Shown in pieces: positions 28,442 through 37,240 of a stretch of DNA of 64,000 nt (within the stretch, counting starts at the first letter, position 1; each line of letters opens with the position of its first letter). The stretch is from NCBI GenBank assembly GCA_937872465.1, contig CALMSR010000029.1, forward strand, positions 1 through 64,000, given 5' to 3'. Position numbers and translations under genes: made by a program. The DNA is from an uncultured Paracoccaceae bacterium. GTDB taxonomy: Bacteria; Pseudomonadota; Alphaproteobacteria; Rhodobacterales; Rhodobacteraceae. A model generated the notes under the pieces. That model saw only the letters and a program-made list of their open reading frames with translations. It did no database searches and was not told the DNA's origin.

Positions 28442-29888
28442 GACCCGGCCGACCGTTCGGGCCGGCGAGCAGGCCGAGCCTGCAGTTGAATTCGCCAGCC
28501 TCGCGCAGCTCCTCGAGCTTGAGCGCCAGCGGGCGCCAGTCGTCGTCAGTGTCGATCGCCGACCAGATCGCCTCCACCTCGTCGATCACCATGGTGACGG
28601 GCTCCGGGCGACGGGCGTAGGGGTGGGCGAGAGCGGCGTCGAGCCCCGGCGCCTTCGGGAGATCGCGGAGGCCTTCGATCACCTCGGCCCAAGCGGCGGT
28701 CTCGAAGGTGGCACGGATCGGGCTCGCGTGCAGCCGCTCGGGCAGGCCGCCGCCGAGCAGGTCGTGGAAGACCTGCTGGAAGGGCGGCGCGCTGGTCTGC
28801 ATCGCGCCCCAGAAGCGGTGCATCAGGCTGCGTGCCTCGGCGGGATCGCCGGGGAGCAGCCCGAGACGTGCGAAGGTCTGGCGCGCGAGTTCGGCCTGGA
28901 AGCGCTCGGCGAAGCTCTCGAAGACCGGCGTGATCGCCTCGACAGAGGAGACCGGGATCAGGCATTCGCCCAGCCGCGCGAGGTTCCAGTTCAGCGCCTC
29001 GGGCTGGCGGGCGAAGCAGTAGAGGCCGGTCTGGTCGAAATAGGCGGCGGTGAAGGCCGGATCGAAGCGGTCGAGGAAGCGCCAGGGGCCGTAGTCGAAG
29101 CTCTCGCCGGTGATGTTGACGTTGTCGGTGTTGAGCACCCCGTGCACGAAGCCGGCGGCGAACCATTCCGCGCCCATCCGGGCCACCGCGCCGGTGATCG
29201 CGTCGTAGAGGCCCGCGGCCGGATCCTCCGCCTCGGCGGCGAGGGGCCAGAAATGCGCGATGCAGTGTTCCGTGAGCCGCCGGATCTCGTCGAGCAGCCC
29301 ATGGGCCGCGAGGCGCTGGAAGCTGCCGATGCGGATGTGGCTGTGGCTGAGGCGCACCATGACCGAGGAGCGTGTCGGCGAAGGCTCGTCGCCGCGGATC
29401 AGCGCCTCGCCGGTCTCGACGAGCGAGAGGGTCTTGGAGGTATAGACGCCGAGCGCCTCGAGCATCTCGGTGGCGAGGATCTCGCGCACCCCGCCCTTGA
29501 GCGTCAGCCGTCCGTCGCCCTGGCGCGAATAGGGCGTGGTGCCAGAGCCCTTGGTGCCGAGGTCGAGCAGGCGGCCGTCGGCGAGATCGCGCAGCTGCGC
29601 GAAGAGAAAGCCCCGCCCGTCGCCGATGTCGGGGTTGTAGGCGCGGAACTGGTGGCCGTGGTAGCGCAGCGCCAGCGGTTCCGCAAAGCTGCCCGGCAGG
29701 GGCTCGAACCGGGCGAAATGGCCGATCCATTCGGCGTCGGAGAACTTGTCGAGTCCGATCCGCGCCGCCCAGCGGTCGTTGCGGAAACGGAGCCGGGATT
29801 TAGGAAAGCGCGCGGGGCGAACCGGGTCGAGAAACTCGGGCCCGAGTGCCTCGTGGGTCGTCTCCGGGCGATGTCGGGGTGTGGCCAT
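28428..29888 (-). CDS. selO: Protein adenylyltransferase SelO (YdiU)
   Basis: 486 residues, the usual length for bacterial SelO. It is a pseudokinase-fold enzyme that transfers AMP to Ser/Thr/Tyr of partner proteins in redox stress. Family blocks: ALRYHGHQFRAYNPDIGDGRGFLFAQL, DLGTKGSGTTPYSRQGDGRLTLKGGVREILATEML, SHIRIGSFQRLA and the active-site region FVHGVLNTDNVNITGESFDYGPWRFLD. The C-terminus ends CRLGLLAGPNGRPGHVPL without a selenocysteine, as in many bacteria. It overlaps ndvA by 14 nt, so the two are cotranscribed, although no functional connection is known. Confidence 0.93.
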   Translation of the reverse strand: MATPRHRPETTHEALGPEFLDPVRPARFPKSRLRFRNDRWAARIGLDKFSDAEWIGHFARFEPLPGSFAEPLALRYHGHQFRAYNPDIGDGRGFLFAQLRDLADGRLLDLGTKGSGTTPYSRQGDGRLTLKGGVREILATEMLEALGVYTSKTLSLVETGEALIRGDEPSPTRSSVMVRLSHSHIRIGSFQRLAAHGLLDEIRRLTEHCIAHFWPLAAEAEDPAAGLYDAITGAVARMGAEWFAAGFVHGVLNTDNVNITGESFDYGPWRFLDRFDPAFTAAYFDQTGLYCFARQPEALNWNLARLGECLIPVSSVEAITPVFESFAERFQAELARQTFARLGLLPGDPAEARSLMHRFWGAMQTSAPPFQQVFHDLLGGGLPERLHASPIRATFETAAWAEVIEGLRDLPKAPGLDAALAHPYARRPEPVTMVIDEVEAIWSAIDTDDDWRPLALKLEELREAGEFNCRLGLLAGPNGRPGHVPL

Positions 29889-30038
29889 CGGGTTGATATC
29901 GGTGAGATCGGCGCGCCGGGCAAGCCCGGACCCGGTCTCGATCCGGCGGGGCGGCGGAACCTATCCCTGCTGCGGGGCGTTTATCGAACGGACTGAGCGG
30001 CCTGAGGGGCCGCCGGATTGATGGAAGGAGCGACAACC

Positions 30039-30686
30039 GTGAACAAGCGATTCCTCACCGCCTCCGCAGCGGCGCTCGCCCTCGCGCTGGGGGCCGCGGC
30101 GCCCGGCATCGCGCAGCAGGCGCAATTGTCGGACTCGACCCAGATCGGGTTGAGCCAGCTGGGCTTCGACGTCGCGTCGGTCGGCGTCATCACCGCCGAT
30201 CAGGCGGCGCAGATCGAGAACGTGATGGGGAGCACCGACACCGATCAGACGAAGGCCGCGCGAATCGCGGCGATCCTCGGCCAGCCCGGCGACGCGGCGG
30301 TTCCCGCCAAGCTCGGCGCGCAGCAGCTCCAGGATTCGGTGACGGCCGACATGAACATGCTCGGCATCACGACGACGGGCGTCGAGAACCTGACGCTCAG
30401 CGAGCTCGCCGAGATCGAGAATATTGTCGGTTCCAGCGCCGACAATGCTAGCAAGACGGCGCGGATCCAGGAGGTCATGGGCCGCTCGGAGGCAACCACG
30501 GCGGGAAGCTGGGGCGTGCCGCAGCTTCAGGATTCGGTCACGGTCGAGATGAACCAGCTCGGCATCGACTCCACGGGGGTCGACGCGCTGACCCTCGACA
30601 AGCTGGCCGAGATCGAGGGCGTGGTGAATTCGAGCGATGACAACGACGAGAAGCGGGCCCGGATCGAAAGGATCATGGCCGAATAG
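30039..30686 (+). CDS. Secreted protein of three tandem repeats, unknown function
   Basis: 215 residues. A signal peptide (NKRFLTASAAALALALGAAAPGIAQQ) sends it to the periplasm. The mature chain is three imperfect repeats of about 60-65 residues. Their consensus is roughly L-DS---MN-LGI--TGV--LTL--LAEIE--V-SS-DN--K-ARI---MG, seen at about residues 28-85, 97-150 and 163-215. The acidic, alanine-poor repeats look alpha-helical. I do not recognise the family. I take the GTG at 30039 because GGAAGGAG lies 8 nt upstream and the signal peptide begins there; the ATG at 30021 overlaps that ribosome-binding site. It is divergent from selO and convergent with the DUF533 gene. Confidence 0.75.
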   Translation: MNKRFLTASAAALALALGAAAPGIAQQAQLSDSTQIGLSQLGFDVASVGVITADQAAQIENVMGSTDTDQTKAARIAAILGQPGDAAVPAKLGAQQLQDSVTADMNMLGITTTGVENLTLSELAEIENIVGSSADNASKTARIQEVMGRSEATTAGSWGVPQLQDSVTVEMNQLGIDSTGVDALTLDKLAEIEGVVNSSDDNDEKRARIERIMAE

Positions 30687-30714
30687 CGCCGAGCCGGCTG
30701 CGACCTTGCCGCGT

Positions 30715-30739
30715 GCGCCCGTCCCTCTCGGACGGGCGC
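30715..30739. terminator. Bidirectional terminator hairpin between convergent genes
   Basis: A perfect 10-bp stem GCGCCCGTCC/GGACGGGCGC with a 5-nt CTCTC loop lies in the 71-nt gap between two convergent genes. No T-run follows, so its efficiency is uncertain, but its position fits a shared terminator. Confidence 0.6.
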
Positions 30740-30757
30740 ATCGCTGTCGTGGAAGGG

Positions 30758-31573
30758 TCAGGCCACCGGGGCCCCGGTCATGCGGTGGAGTTCCGCGACC
30801 GTACCGTCGTCGAGGTGAAGGGCCTGCGCCAGATCGTGGAGGTAGCGCTTCTCCTCGGCGGTGTCGACGTGGATCGCGAGCAGCGAGGCGGCATAGACGC
30901 CGGCGGCCTGCGCCGGGGTTCGGGCCTGGGCCGCGAGGCCGGGGATGTCGATCGGCGCCTGCATTTCGGTCATGACGAAGCGCTTCTCTTCCTCGGTTAC
31001 CGAATCCGGGGAGATCTTGCCGACGATCTTCTGCATTTCGTCCTTGTCGATCTGCCCGTCCGCCTTGGCGGCACTGATCATGGCCCGGACCGCGAGCTTC
31101 TCGGCGTCCGGGCTGACCAGCGACTTGACCTCCTGGGTATCGATGTCGATTCCGGGATCGGTCGCTGCGGTCTCGACGCCCTGCTTGCGGGCCTGCGCGC
31201 TCTTCAGCGCCCCGAGCGCCAGCGTGCCGAGCACCGCCATGGCGCCGCCGCGGGCCGCGCCGCCGAGGCCGCCGCCGAGAAGGGCGCCCGCCACCGCGCC
31301 GATGCCGCCGATCTGGGCGCCGGACATGCCGCCGACCTGGTCCTTCTGCAGGAAGTCGCGCGCCTTGTCGGCGAAGCCGCCGGCGGCCTGGGAGGCGCCG
31401 GCGGTGTTGACGCCGGCCCGGCCGAGGGCGTCCTGGATCTGGCCGAAGATGCCGTCGATGCCGCCGCCCGCGGATCCGAGATTGCGGCTCGCGGTGTCGA
31501 CGCGACTGCGGGTCTGCGACCCCTGGCCGAGGCCGTCCTGAAGGATCTGGCTCAGGATGTTTCCGAAACTCAT
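30758..31573 (-). CDS. DUF533 / TerB-like protein (YebE family)
   Basis: 271 residues. The first part (MSFGNILSQILQDGLGQG...) is Gly/Ala-rich, followed by a Gly-rich hydrophobic stretch (IGGIGAVAGALLGGGLGGAARGGAMAVLGTLALGAL, about 95-130) that may be a membrane-inserting segment. The C-terminal ~140 residues are a TerB-like helical domain (KLAVRAMISAAKADGQIDKDEMQKIVGKI; VYAASLLAIHVDTAEEKRYLHDLAQAL) with conserved acidic residues that may bind metal. Function is unknown in the family, where E. coli YebE is a sigma-E/Cpx-linked envelope protein. The ATG at 31573 has GGGAG 7 nt upstream. Confidence 0.85.
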   Translation of the reverse strand: MSFGNILSQILQDGLGQGSQTRSRVDTASRNLGSAGGGIDGIFGQIQDALGRAGVNTAGASQAAGGFADKARDFLQKDQVGGMSGAQIGGIGAVAGALLGGGLGGAARGGAMAVLGTLALGALKSAQARKQGVETAATDPGIDIDTQEVKSLVSPDAEKLAVRAMISAAKADGQIDKDEMQKIVGKISPDSVTEEEKRFVMTEMQAPIDIPGLAAQARTPAQAAGVYAASLLAIHVDTAEEKRYLHDLAQALHLDDGTVAELHRMTGAPVA

Positions 31574-31654
31574 GACGTCGCTCCCATGATCGCGTGCATC
31601 CGCGTCTGCAGGCGGAGCAACGCATTCCCCCACACTGGCCCAAAGGCCATGGGG

Positions 31655-32050
31655 TCAAGTGCTAGCAGATAAGCGCGCGCAGGCCAACCGCGCAGGCGCC
31701 GGGGCGCCTAGCAGGAAGGCGGCGGTCGTTTCCTTGCGCTCGTCGGGCAGGACCTCGACATGGGCCAGCCGGGTTGCGGCATCGACCGCGGCATGGACGA
31801 ACTCCCGGCCCGCCGCGTCCCGGCTGCGACAGCCTTTCCGCGTGCCGGCCACCCGATGACCGGCGCTCTCGAAGCCTCCGGGCTTCTCGATGTCGGGGTG
31901 GATCGACACGCCCGGCCGGCTCCGCCGATACCTGCGCACCGGTTCGGGCGGATCGAGCCGCGCGAGCCGGACCAGGCCCGCCATCACGTGGCGAACGATC
32001 TGATCCCGACTGCGAACCTTCAGGTGGGCAGCATGATGCGGGTCGTTCAT
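31655..32050 (-). pseudogene. IS481-family transposase fragment
   Basis: The reading frame starting MNDPHHAAHLKVRSRDQIV continues through LARLDPPEPVRRYRRSRPG, then VSIHPDIEKPGGFESAGHRV and AGREFVHAAVDAATRLAHVEVLPDERKETTAAFLLGA. This matches the IS481 transposase N-terminus and the start of its DDE core (I-H-DIKK-G...FVHVAVDD-SR-A-VE-L-DE). The first catalytic Asp is present, but the chain runs into unrelated sequence and the rest of the catalytic domain is absent. It lies downstream of tyrC, on the same strand. Confidence 0.72.
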
Positions 32051-32147
32051 CCTTCGGGGTCCTCGGCCGGGTTTCGCGAATGCAGCCCAACCCCGATCCG
32101 GGTGAACACCCTTCCGGGACTTCACGGCTGGCGCGCCGATCTCCGGG

Positions 32148-33065
32148 TCAATGGCCCCTGGCCGCCGGCGTGCGGCCGAAATCGGGCACGGAGGTGTCCT
32201 GTCCCGCCTCGATGATGCCGCGGCGGATCGCCCGGGTCCGGGTGAAATACTCCTGGAGATGCGCCCCGTCCCCGGTGCGCACGGCGCGCTGAAGCGCGAA
32301 GAGCTCTTCGGTGAAGCGGCCGAGGATGTCGAGCGTCGCCTCGCGGTTGTTGAGGAAGACATCGCGCCACATCACCGGGTCGGACGCCGCGATGCGGGTG
32401 AAGTCGCGGAAACCCGCGGCGGAATAGTTGATGACCTCCGAGGCGGTGACGCGGCGCAGGTCGTCGGCGACCCCGACCATGGTATAGGCGATCAGATGCG
32501 GCACGTGGCTCGTCACCGCGAGCACAAGATCGTGGTGCTCGGGCTCCATCGTGTCGACCCGCGCGCCGAGCGCGGTCCAGAACCCTAACAGATCCGCAAG
32601 CGCACCGGGATCCGTGCCCGGCAGGGGCGTGAGCAGGCACCAGCGGTTGTCGAAGAGCTCGGCGAAGCCCGAGGCGGGACCGGAATGCTCGGTCCCGGCG
32701 AGCGGGTGGCCGGGAATGAACCGCACCGTCTCCGGCAGATGCGGCGCGACGGCGGCGATCACCCCGCCCTTGACCGAGCCGACGTCGGTGACGATCGCGC
32801 CGGCCTTCAGAACGGGCGCGATCTCGCGGGCCACGGCCTCCATGGCGCCGACCGGCACGCAGAGGATCACCAGATCGGCGCCCCGCGCGGCCTCCGCGGC
32901 GGTCTCGCGGACCTCGCATAGCCCGAGCCGGGCAGCCTCGGCGCGGGTCCCGGCGCTGCGGGCATGGCCGGTGATCCGCGCCGGCATCCCGGCCCGGCGC
33001 ATGGCATGGCTGATCGACGAGGCGATCAGCCCCAGCCCGATCAGCGCCACCTGCTCGAAGGCCAT
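32148..33065 (-). CDS. tyrC: Prephenate/arogenate (cyclohexadienyl) dehydrogenase
   Basis: 305 residues. A Rossmann NAD-binding start (VALIGLGLIASSISHAMRRAG) is followed by the TyrA catalytic core: SVKGGVIAAVAPHLPETVRFIPGHPLAGTEHSGPASG, with the substrate-binding GHPLAGTE motif, LAVTSHVPHLIAYTMVG and FRDFTRIAASDPVMWRDVFLNN. It oxidatively decarboxylates prephenate or arogenate in tyrosine synthesis, in the cytoplasm. Its start overlaps the hisC stop by one base (TGATG), so translation is coupled. The hisC-tyrC pairing is common in alphaproteobacteria, where the HisC homologue often also serves in aromatic amino-acid transamination. Confidence 0.94.
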   Translation of the reverse strand: MAFEQVALIGLGLIASSISHAMRRAGMPARITGHARSAGTRAEAARLGLCEVRETAAEAARGADLVILCVPVGAMEAVAREIAPVLKAGAIVTDVGSVKGGVIAAVAPHLPETVRFIPGHPLAGTEHSGPASGFAELFDNRWCLLTPLPGTDPGALADLLGFWTALGARVDTMEPEHHDLVLAVTSHVPHLIAYTMVGVADDLRRVTASEVINYSAAGFRDFTRIAASDPVMWRDVFLNNREATLDILGRFTEELFALQRAVRTGDGAHLQEYFTRTRAIRRGIIEAGQDTSVPDFGRTPAARGH

Positions 33066-34168
33066 CAGGCGCGAACCCTGACGAAATCCGCCACCACGCT
33101 GATCACCCGCTCGCAGGCCGCGGCATCGCCCACCGTGATGCGCAGCGCGGCGGGCAGATTGTAGCCCGCGACCCGGCGCACGATGATGCCCTGCTCGCGC
33201 AGGTGGCGGTCGCAGGCCTCAGCCTCGGCGCCGTCGCGGAAGCGGGCGAGCACGAAGTTCGCCTCGGACGGGTCCGAAGGAATGCCGAGGCCAGCGAGGC
33301 CCTCGGCGAGCCGCGCGCGGTTGCGGGTGTTCTCGCTGCGGCAATGCTCGGTCCATCCGGTGTCGCGGATCGCCGCGGTGGCGGTCACGAGCGCCGCGGT
33401 GGAGAGGTTGAAGGGGCCGCGCACGCGCGAGAGCGCATCGACCACATGGGCGGGACCATAGCCCCAGCCGATGCGCAGCCCGCCCAGACCATGGATCTTC
33501 GAGAAGGTGCGGGTCACCACCACGTTGTCGCGGGCGTCGACGAGATCGACATGGCCGTTGAAATCCCGGGCGAACTCCGCATATGCGCCGTCGAGCACCA
33601 GGAGCGCCTGCGGCGGCAGGCCGGCGGCGAGACGGGCGACCTCGCCGGCCGGGATCATCGTGCCGGTGGGATTGTTGGGATTGGCAATGAAGACCAGCCG
33701 CGTGCGCGCGTTGCAGGCGGCGAGCAGCGCGTCGATATCCGTCCTGCGCTCCCGTTCCGGCACCACGACCGGCACCGCCCCTGCGGCGAGCGCGGAGATG
33801 CGATAGAGGCCGAACCCGTGCTCGGTCTGGAGCACCTCGCCGCCCGGCCCGGCATAGGCCTGGCAGAGCAGGCCGATGATTTCGTCCGATCCCGCGCCGC
33901 AGACGATGCGTTCCGCGTCGATCCCATGCACCTCGGCGATGGCGGCGCGCAGCTCCGCATGGTCGGAATTCGGGTAGATGTGAAGGCTTTGCGCGGCATT
34001 CCTGAAAGCCTCCAGGGCCCGCGGAGACGGCCCGAACGGGTTTTCGTTGGAGCTGAGCTTCAACACCGACGCATGGCCCGCGAGCGTCGATTCACCCCCC
34101 TTGTAGGGGGCGATGTCGAGAATGCCGGGCTGCGGTCGGATCGTGGGATGGGGCTCGGACATGGGCAC
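33065..34168 (-). CDS. hisC: Histidinol-phosphate / aromatic aminotransferase
   Basis: 367 residues, PLP fold-type I aminotransferase. Family landmarks are [54 protein letters not shown] (with the PLP-binding Asp and Tyr) and the Schiff-base lysine in [20 protein letters not shown]. It transaminates histidinol phosphate and, in many alphaproteobacteria, aromatic keto acids, which fits its coupling to tyrC. MPMSEPHP gives two possible ATG starts (34168, 34162). An insertion-sequence graveyard begins right upstream, so the native promoter may have been replaced. Confidence 0.93.
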   Translation of the reverse strand: MPMSEPHPTIRPQPGILDIAPYKGGESTLAGHASVLKLSSNENPFGPSPRALEAFRNAAQSLHIYPNSDHAELRAAIAEVHGIDAERIVCGAGSDEIIGLLCQAYAGPGGEVLQTEHGFGLYRISALAAGAVPVVVPERERRTDIDALLAACNARTRLVFIANPNNPTGTMIPAGEVARLAAGLPPQALLVLDGAYAEFARDFNGHVDLVDARDNVVVTRTFSKIHGLGGLRIGWGYGPAHVVDALSRVRGPFNLSTAALVTATAAIRDTGWTEHCRSENTRNRARLAEGLAGLGIPSDPSEANFVLARFRDGAEAEACDRHLREQGIIVRRVAGYNLPAALRITVGDAAACERVISVVADFVRVRA

Positions 34169-34617
34169 GCTCGGATCTGCTGCGCCCCGTCTCTAGCCGG
34201 CCGCCGGGGTGATTTCCACCGGGATTCCGGACGGCGGGCGGCCCACGGGTTTCACCCTGCCCGCCTTTCCGGGCAGGAACGGCGGCCCCGCGACCTGCCG
34301 TCGGCGGCCTCCGGCGGGCGCGAGATGCGAAACCGCCCCGGAAGGGCCTCCAAAGTCCACTGGCAAACCATTGACTTCTTGGTTGATCCTGACGGCGCCG
34401 GCGACCCGGGCAGAAGGGATCGAGGAATGGAGCCGCTGGAACGGACACCAGCCGGGACATGGGACTATCGGGGAGCTTGCGCGCCGACCGATGGCAGACC
34501 GTTCGGCGATCGGATCACCTTCACCTGGGCGTTTCCAATGGCAGGCGCGATCCGGCCGCAACGGCACCAAGCCCGGCAAGGTCGTCAAGCGCTTCGCGGG
34601 AGGATGCGACGCGCCCG
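34169..34617. other. Non-coding or decayed sequence upstream of hisC
   Basis: About 450 nt with open frames but no recognisable domain, directly beside an IS66 fragment. It probably holds the hisC promoter together with debris of the inserted element. I see no inverted repeats that could be called element ends. Confidence 0.4.
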
Positions 34618-34819
34618 GGCCGGTATATGCGGCGGCGCAGACAGGGCCGCCTTCATGGACACGCTGAGGAACACCGCCAGGCTCGACGGCGTCGACCCGC
34701 AAGTCTGGCTCGCCGAGGTCCTCGCCCGCACCGCCGGCGCGCCGCTCTCCCGACACCGCGCGATCCTGCCCTGGAACTGGAATCCGATCCCCATCCCCAC
34801 CCCATCGAAAGCAGCATGA
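34618..34819 (+). pseudogene. IS66-family transposase C-terminal fragment
   Basis: The frame reads GGADRAAFMDTLRNTARLDG, then VDPQVWLAEVLARTAGAPLS and RHRAILPWNWNP. This is the characteristic end of IS66 TnpC transposases (GS--G---AA--Y-LI-TAKLNGVDP-AWL--VLA-I-DH-----LLPW). Everything upstream of this domain is missing or unrecognisable. Confidence 0.7.
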
Positions 34820-34842
34820 ACCCTGGGCCTCGGCGGAGGGCC

Positions 34843-34980
34843 AGGCTCGTCGAGCAGCGCCGTGGCGCCGACCATGCGGCCGGTGGCGACGACCTCGTTG
34901 ACGATGACATCCATCGCCGCCTCCGCTCGGAACAGCGACGCGACGGCGTCGACTGCGCCGCCAATCGCCGCGTCGAGCGC
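34843..34980 (-). pseudogene. Orphan coding fragment, family unknown
   Basis: A 46-codon stretch on the minus strand (ALDAAIGGAVDAVASLFRAE followed by AAMDVIVNEVVATGRMVGAT and ALLDEP) has the codon pattern and amphipathic look of real coding sequence. The same frame before and after it does not. It lies just beyond the IS66 fragment. I cannot name the parent protein. It may be a cut-off domain left by rearrangement. Confidence 0.3.
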
Positions 34981-35345
34981 GCCGTCGGAGCCGCTGTCGA
35001 AGCCGCTGCGCCAGCCGCAGCGACCCCGCCGGCGCGGCCTGGCAGCGGCCGACCCTTGCCTCGAGGCTGGTCGGGCCGGTGCCGGGGGAATCCCGCGGAC
35101 CCGACACGCGGCAATGCCCGCCCAGCCATCCAGCATCTTGCCGGGATCGTCGACCCTTCTCCGATCCCCCGGGTCGGATAAGGGATCAGCGCCGATGTCC
35201 GCCCCACGGAGGAACGGAACGTCGGCTCGGCTCCGCGGACAGGACCGGGTTGCGGCGGCTCCGCTCCGGTTCCGGACCGGCTCCGGCGCTGTCTTGCTTC
35301 GATCTCGGTGGCACGATGTCGTCCCCCTCCCTCCCCATGTGGCGG

Positions 35346-36725
35346 TCAACGCCCCGTGGCAAGCCGTTCCAGGCTCGGCAGGCTCGCGGTCAGAACGTGA
35401 AGTGCGCCGCGGAAGGTGATGAAGTCCCGCAGGCGCATCTCGACCGCCCCCCCTTCCCGGGGCAGCACGTGCCGCGGATCGGCACCCGGCTTTCCGCGAA
35501 CGCCACACAGCCCGTCCTGCATTGTCCCGGAATAGGGTGCCCGGCCAAAGCGGTCATTGATCGTCGTCGCCTGCATCCAGCGCAGGACGCTACGGTGCTG
35601 CTCGTTCAGCCGCGCGCCGAAGAACACGCCCACGAGCCCACGCGGAACCCCGTCCGGCGCCGGTCCGGCGATGGGCGGGCCGTAGGCAAAGCCGCGGCGG
35701 ATCAGCCGTGGAGGGCCTTTGGGGAATTTCGCCCGCAAGGGGGGCGTCAGCCTGTCGTCGCGAGGATTGACCAGCCGGATGTGGGCTGCGAGCGGACAAC
35801 GCGCCCCGTCGGGATCGTCTGCGAAGCCGAATGCGTCATCGGTATCGGCGGCCGCCGGTGGTTCATCGGGCCAGCGGGTGACGGGGGAGCCGTTGCGCCA
35901 CCTGCCGAGAATGCGCGAGGCGATCCATTCCCGCTCCAGCCCCTCGGGCGCGACACCTCGGACCGCGGCGACGGTGTCGTCGAGGAACTGCTCGAAAGCA
36001 TGGACATGCTGCTCGATCCACAGGATGCAGCCGATCGTGCCATCGCGGACGAAGTCCTGCCACGGGCCCGGCGCGACCGGGCTGATCGGATAGTCCTCGC
36101 TCGGATAGCCGAGCAGGATCTCGCGAAAGTCGACCGGAGCCGAGCCCTCCCCGGCCCAATCGATCGCGGGGCGGGTTATTCCGTCGCGGTAGCCGAAATG
36201 GAGCACGCCGTCGGAGGGGACGCGACCGCGCAACGCGCCGCCGGCGAAGCCCGCCAGCGAGAGTTCGGCCACGCCGTTGCGCTCCGCCTCGGCACGGAGG
36301 GCAGCGACAGCGAGATCAAGGGCGTCGTCGTCGGCGGCGAGAACATGAACCGTCATGTCCGCATCGGCACTGGACCAGCGGCCCTCCCACCACAGGTCCG
36401 GCGCGCTCTCCCCCACGAAGCCGAGTTCGACGGGGTGGGTCGGAAGCGGCGCGACGAACCAGGGCTCCAGGGCCTCTGCGCCTGTTGCCGGATCGAGCCC
36501 ATCGAGATCGCGGGCGAGCTGCGCAATCCCGCTCCAAGTGAGCGAGGGGTGCATGACGGCCGCTCCGCGAACCGCACCGCCGCTCGCCGCCGGTGTGCGG
36601 TCAAGGATCCAGCCGAGCAGCGTCCGGGCGCCTTCGACCGCGCCGAACCGCAGCACCAAGATCGCCGCGCTCCGCTCGGGGGGACGTGCGACGACGATCG
36701 ACTGAATGCGCGCCAGATCCGGCAT
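35346..36725 (-). CDS. Dyp-type haem peroxidase
   Basis: 459 residues of the dye-decolourising peroxidase superfamily, the long C/D-like type. The hallmark GXXDG is GYRDG at 178-182, with distal catalytic Asp181. The proximal haem ligand is His315 in AHIRLVNPRDD, followed by the distal-side Arg in LIRRGFAYGPP (about 344). The enzyme oxidises phenolics or dyes with peroxide. No Sec or Tat signal is visible, so it should be cytoplasmic. There is no clear encapsulin cargo tail at the C-terminus and no encapsulin gene nearby. The ATG at 36725 is chosen over a longer frame because the family fold begins there. It follows the small gene upstream by 26 nt. Confidence 0.9.
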   Translation of the reverse strand: MPDLARIQSIVVARPPERSAAILVLRFGAVEGARTLLGWILDRTPAASGGAVRGAAVMHPSLTWSGIAQLARDLDGLDPATGAEALEPWFVAPLPTHPVELGFVGESAPDLWWEGRWSSADADMTVHVLAADDDALDLAVAALRAEAERNGVAELSLAGFAGGALRGRVPSDGVLHFGYRDGITRPAIDWAGEGSAPVDFREILLGYPSEDYPISPVAPGPWQDFVRDGTIGCILWIEQHVHAFEQFLDDTVAAVRGVAPEGLEREWIASRILGRWRNGSPVTRWPDEPPAAADTDDAFGFADDPDGARCPLAAHIRLVNPRDDRLTPPLRAKFPKGPPRLIRRGFAYGPPIAGPAPDGVPRGLVGVFFGARLNEQHRSVLRWMQATTINDRFGRAPYSGTMQDGLCGVRGKPGADPRHVLPREGGAVEMRLRDFITFRGALHVLTASLPSLERLATGR

Positions 36726-36751
36726 CTGAGAAGCCCCGGTGCGGTTGAGTC

Positions 36752-37240
36752 TCAGGCGGGCGTACTGGCATCCTGGTCGGCGATGACGATCCCGAGCCCG
36801 TCCTGGATCTGAGCCACCGTGCGGCCGCCGTAAGCCGAGAACAGGTAGCCTGCGGGCTCGCCGGAAAGGGTCGTGCTTCCGTCGACTGACTTCCCGAGGG
36901 ACCGGACATTGTGCCTCGACGCGTAGTTCCAGAAGGAGGCAGGATCGGCGACATCCGGGGCGCCGTCGGCCAGCGAAAAGATCGCGGCGAAAACAGGCGT
37001 CAGTTCCCTCCGGAACCACTCGGTATATTCCTCATGGCTGCCTTCGTACTCGGTTATGACCTGGATGTATTTGTTGTCGATCACCACGACCCGGGCGAAA
37101 TGGACGAGGCGCGACTCCCTGAGTTTCTCGTCGATCTTCGGCTGCACCTCTGCCGCGAAAATTTCTCCCAGATGCGCCAGCGCTTTCTGCGACTCGGGAT
37201 CCTGCTTGAGGGGAAGGGTGAGATTGAGGGCGTGGGTCAC
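36752..37240 (-). CDS. Small protein encoded with the Dyp peroxidase, unknown function
   Basis: 162 residues. It has an alpha/beta look, with RLVHFARVVVIDNKYIQVITEYEGSHEEYTEWFRRELTPVFAAIFSLADG in the first half and NYASRHNVRSLGKS...GYLFSAYGGRTVAQI in the second. No signal peptide or membrane segment. I recall similar proteins beside or fused to Dyp-type peroxidases but cannot name a function. The GTG at 37240 is chosen because GGAG lies 8 nt upstream and the Met-less extension to a TTG adds only ten residues. It is cotranscribed with the peroxidase (26-nt gap), so a substrate-handling or stress-sensing accessory role is plausible. Confidence 0.72.
   Translation of the reverse strand: MTHALNLTLPLKQDPESQKALAHLGEIFAAEVQPKIDEKLRESRLVHFARVVVIDNKYIQVITEYEGSHEEYTEWFRRELTPVFAAIFSLADGAPDVADPASFWNYASRHNVRSLGKSVDGSTTLSGEPAGYLFSAYGGRTVAQIQDGLGIVIADQDASTPA

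Noticed and set aside
30715..30739. Whether the hairpin could be a protein-binding operator rather than a terminator.
   Set aside because: It lies between two convergent stop codons, so an operator role is unlikely.
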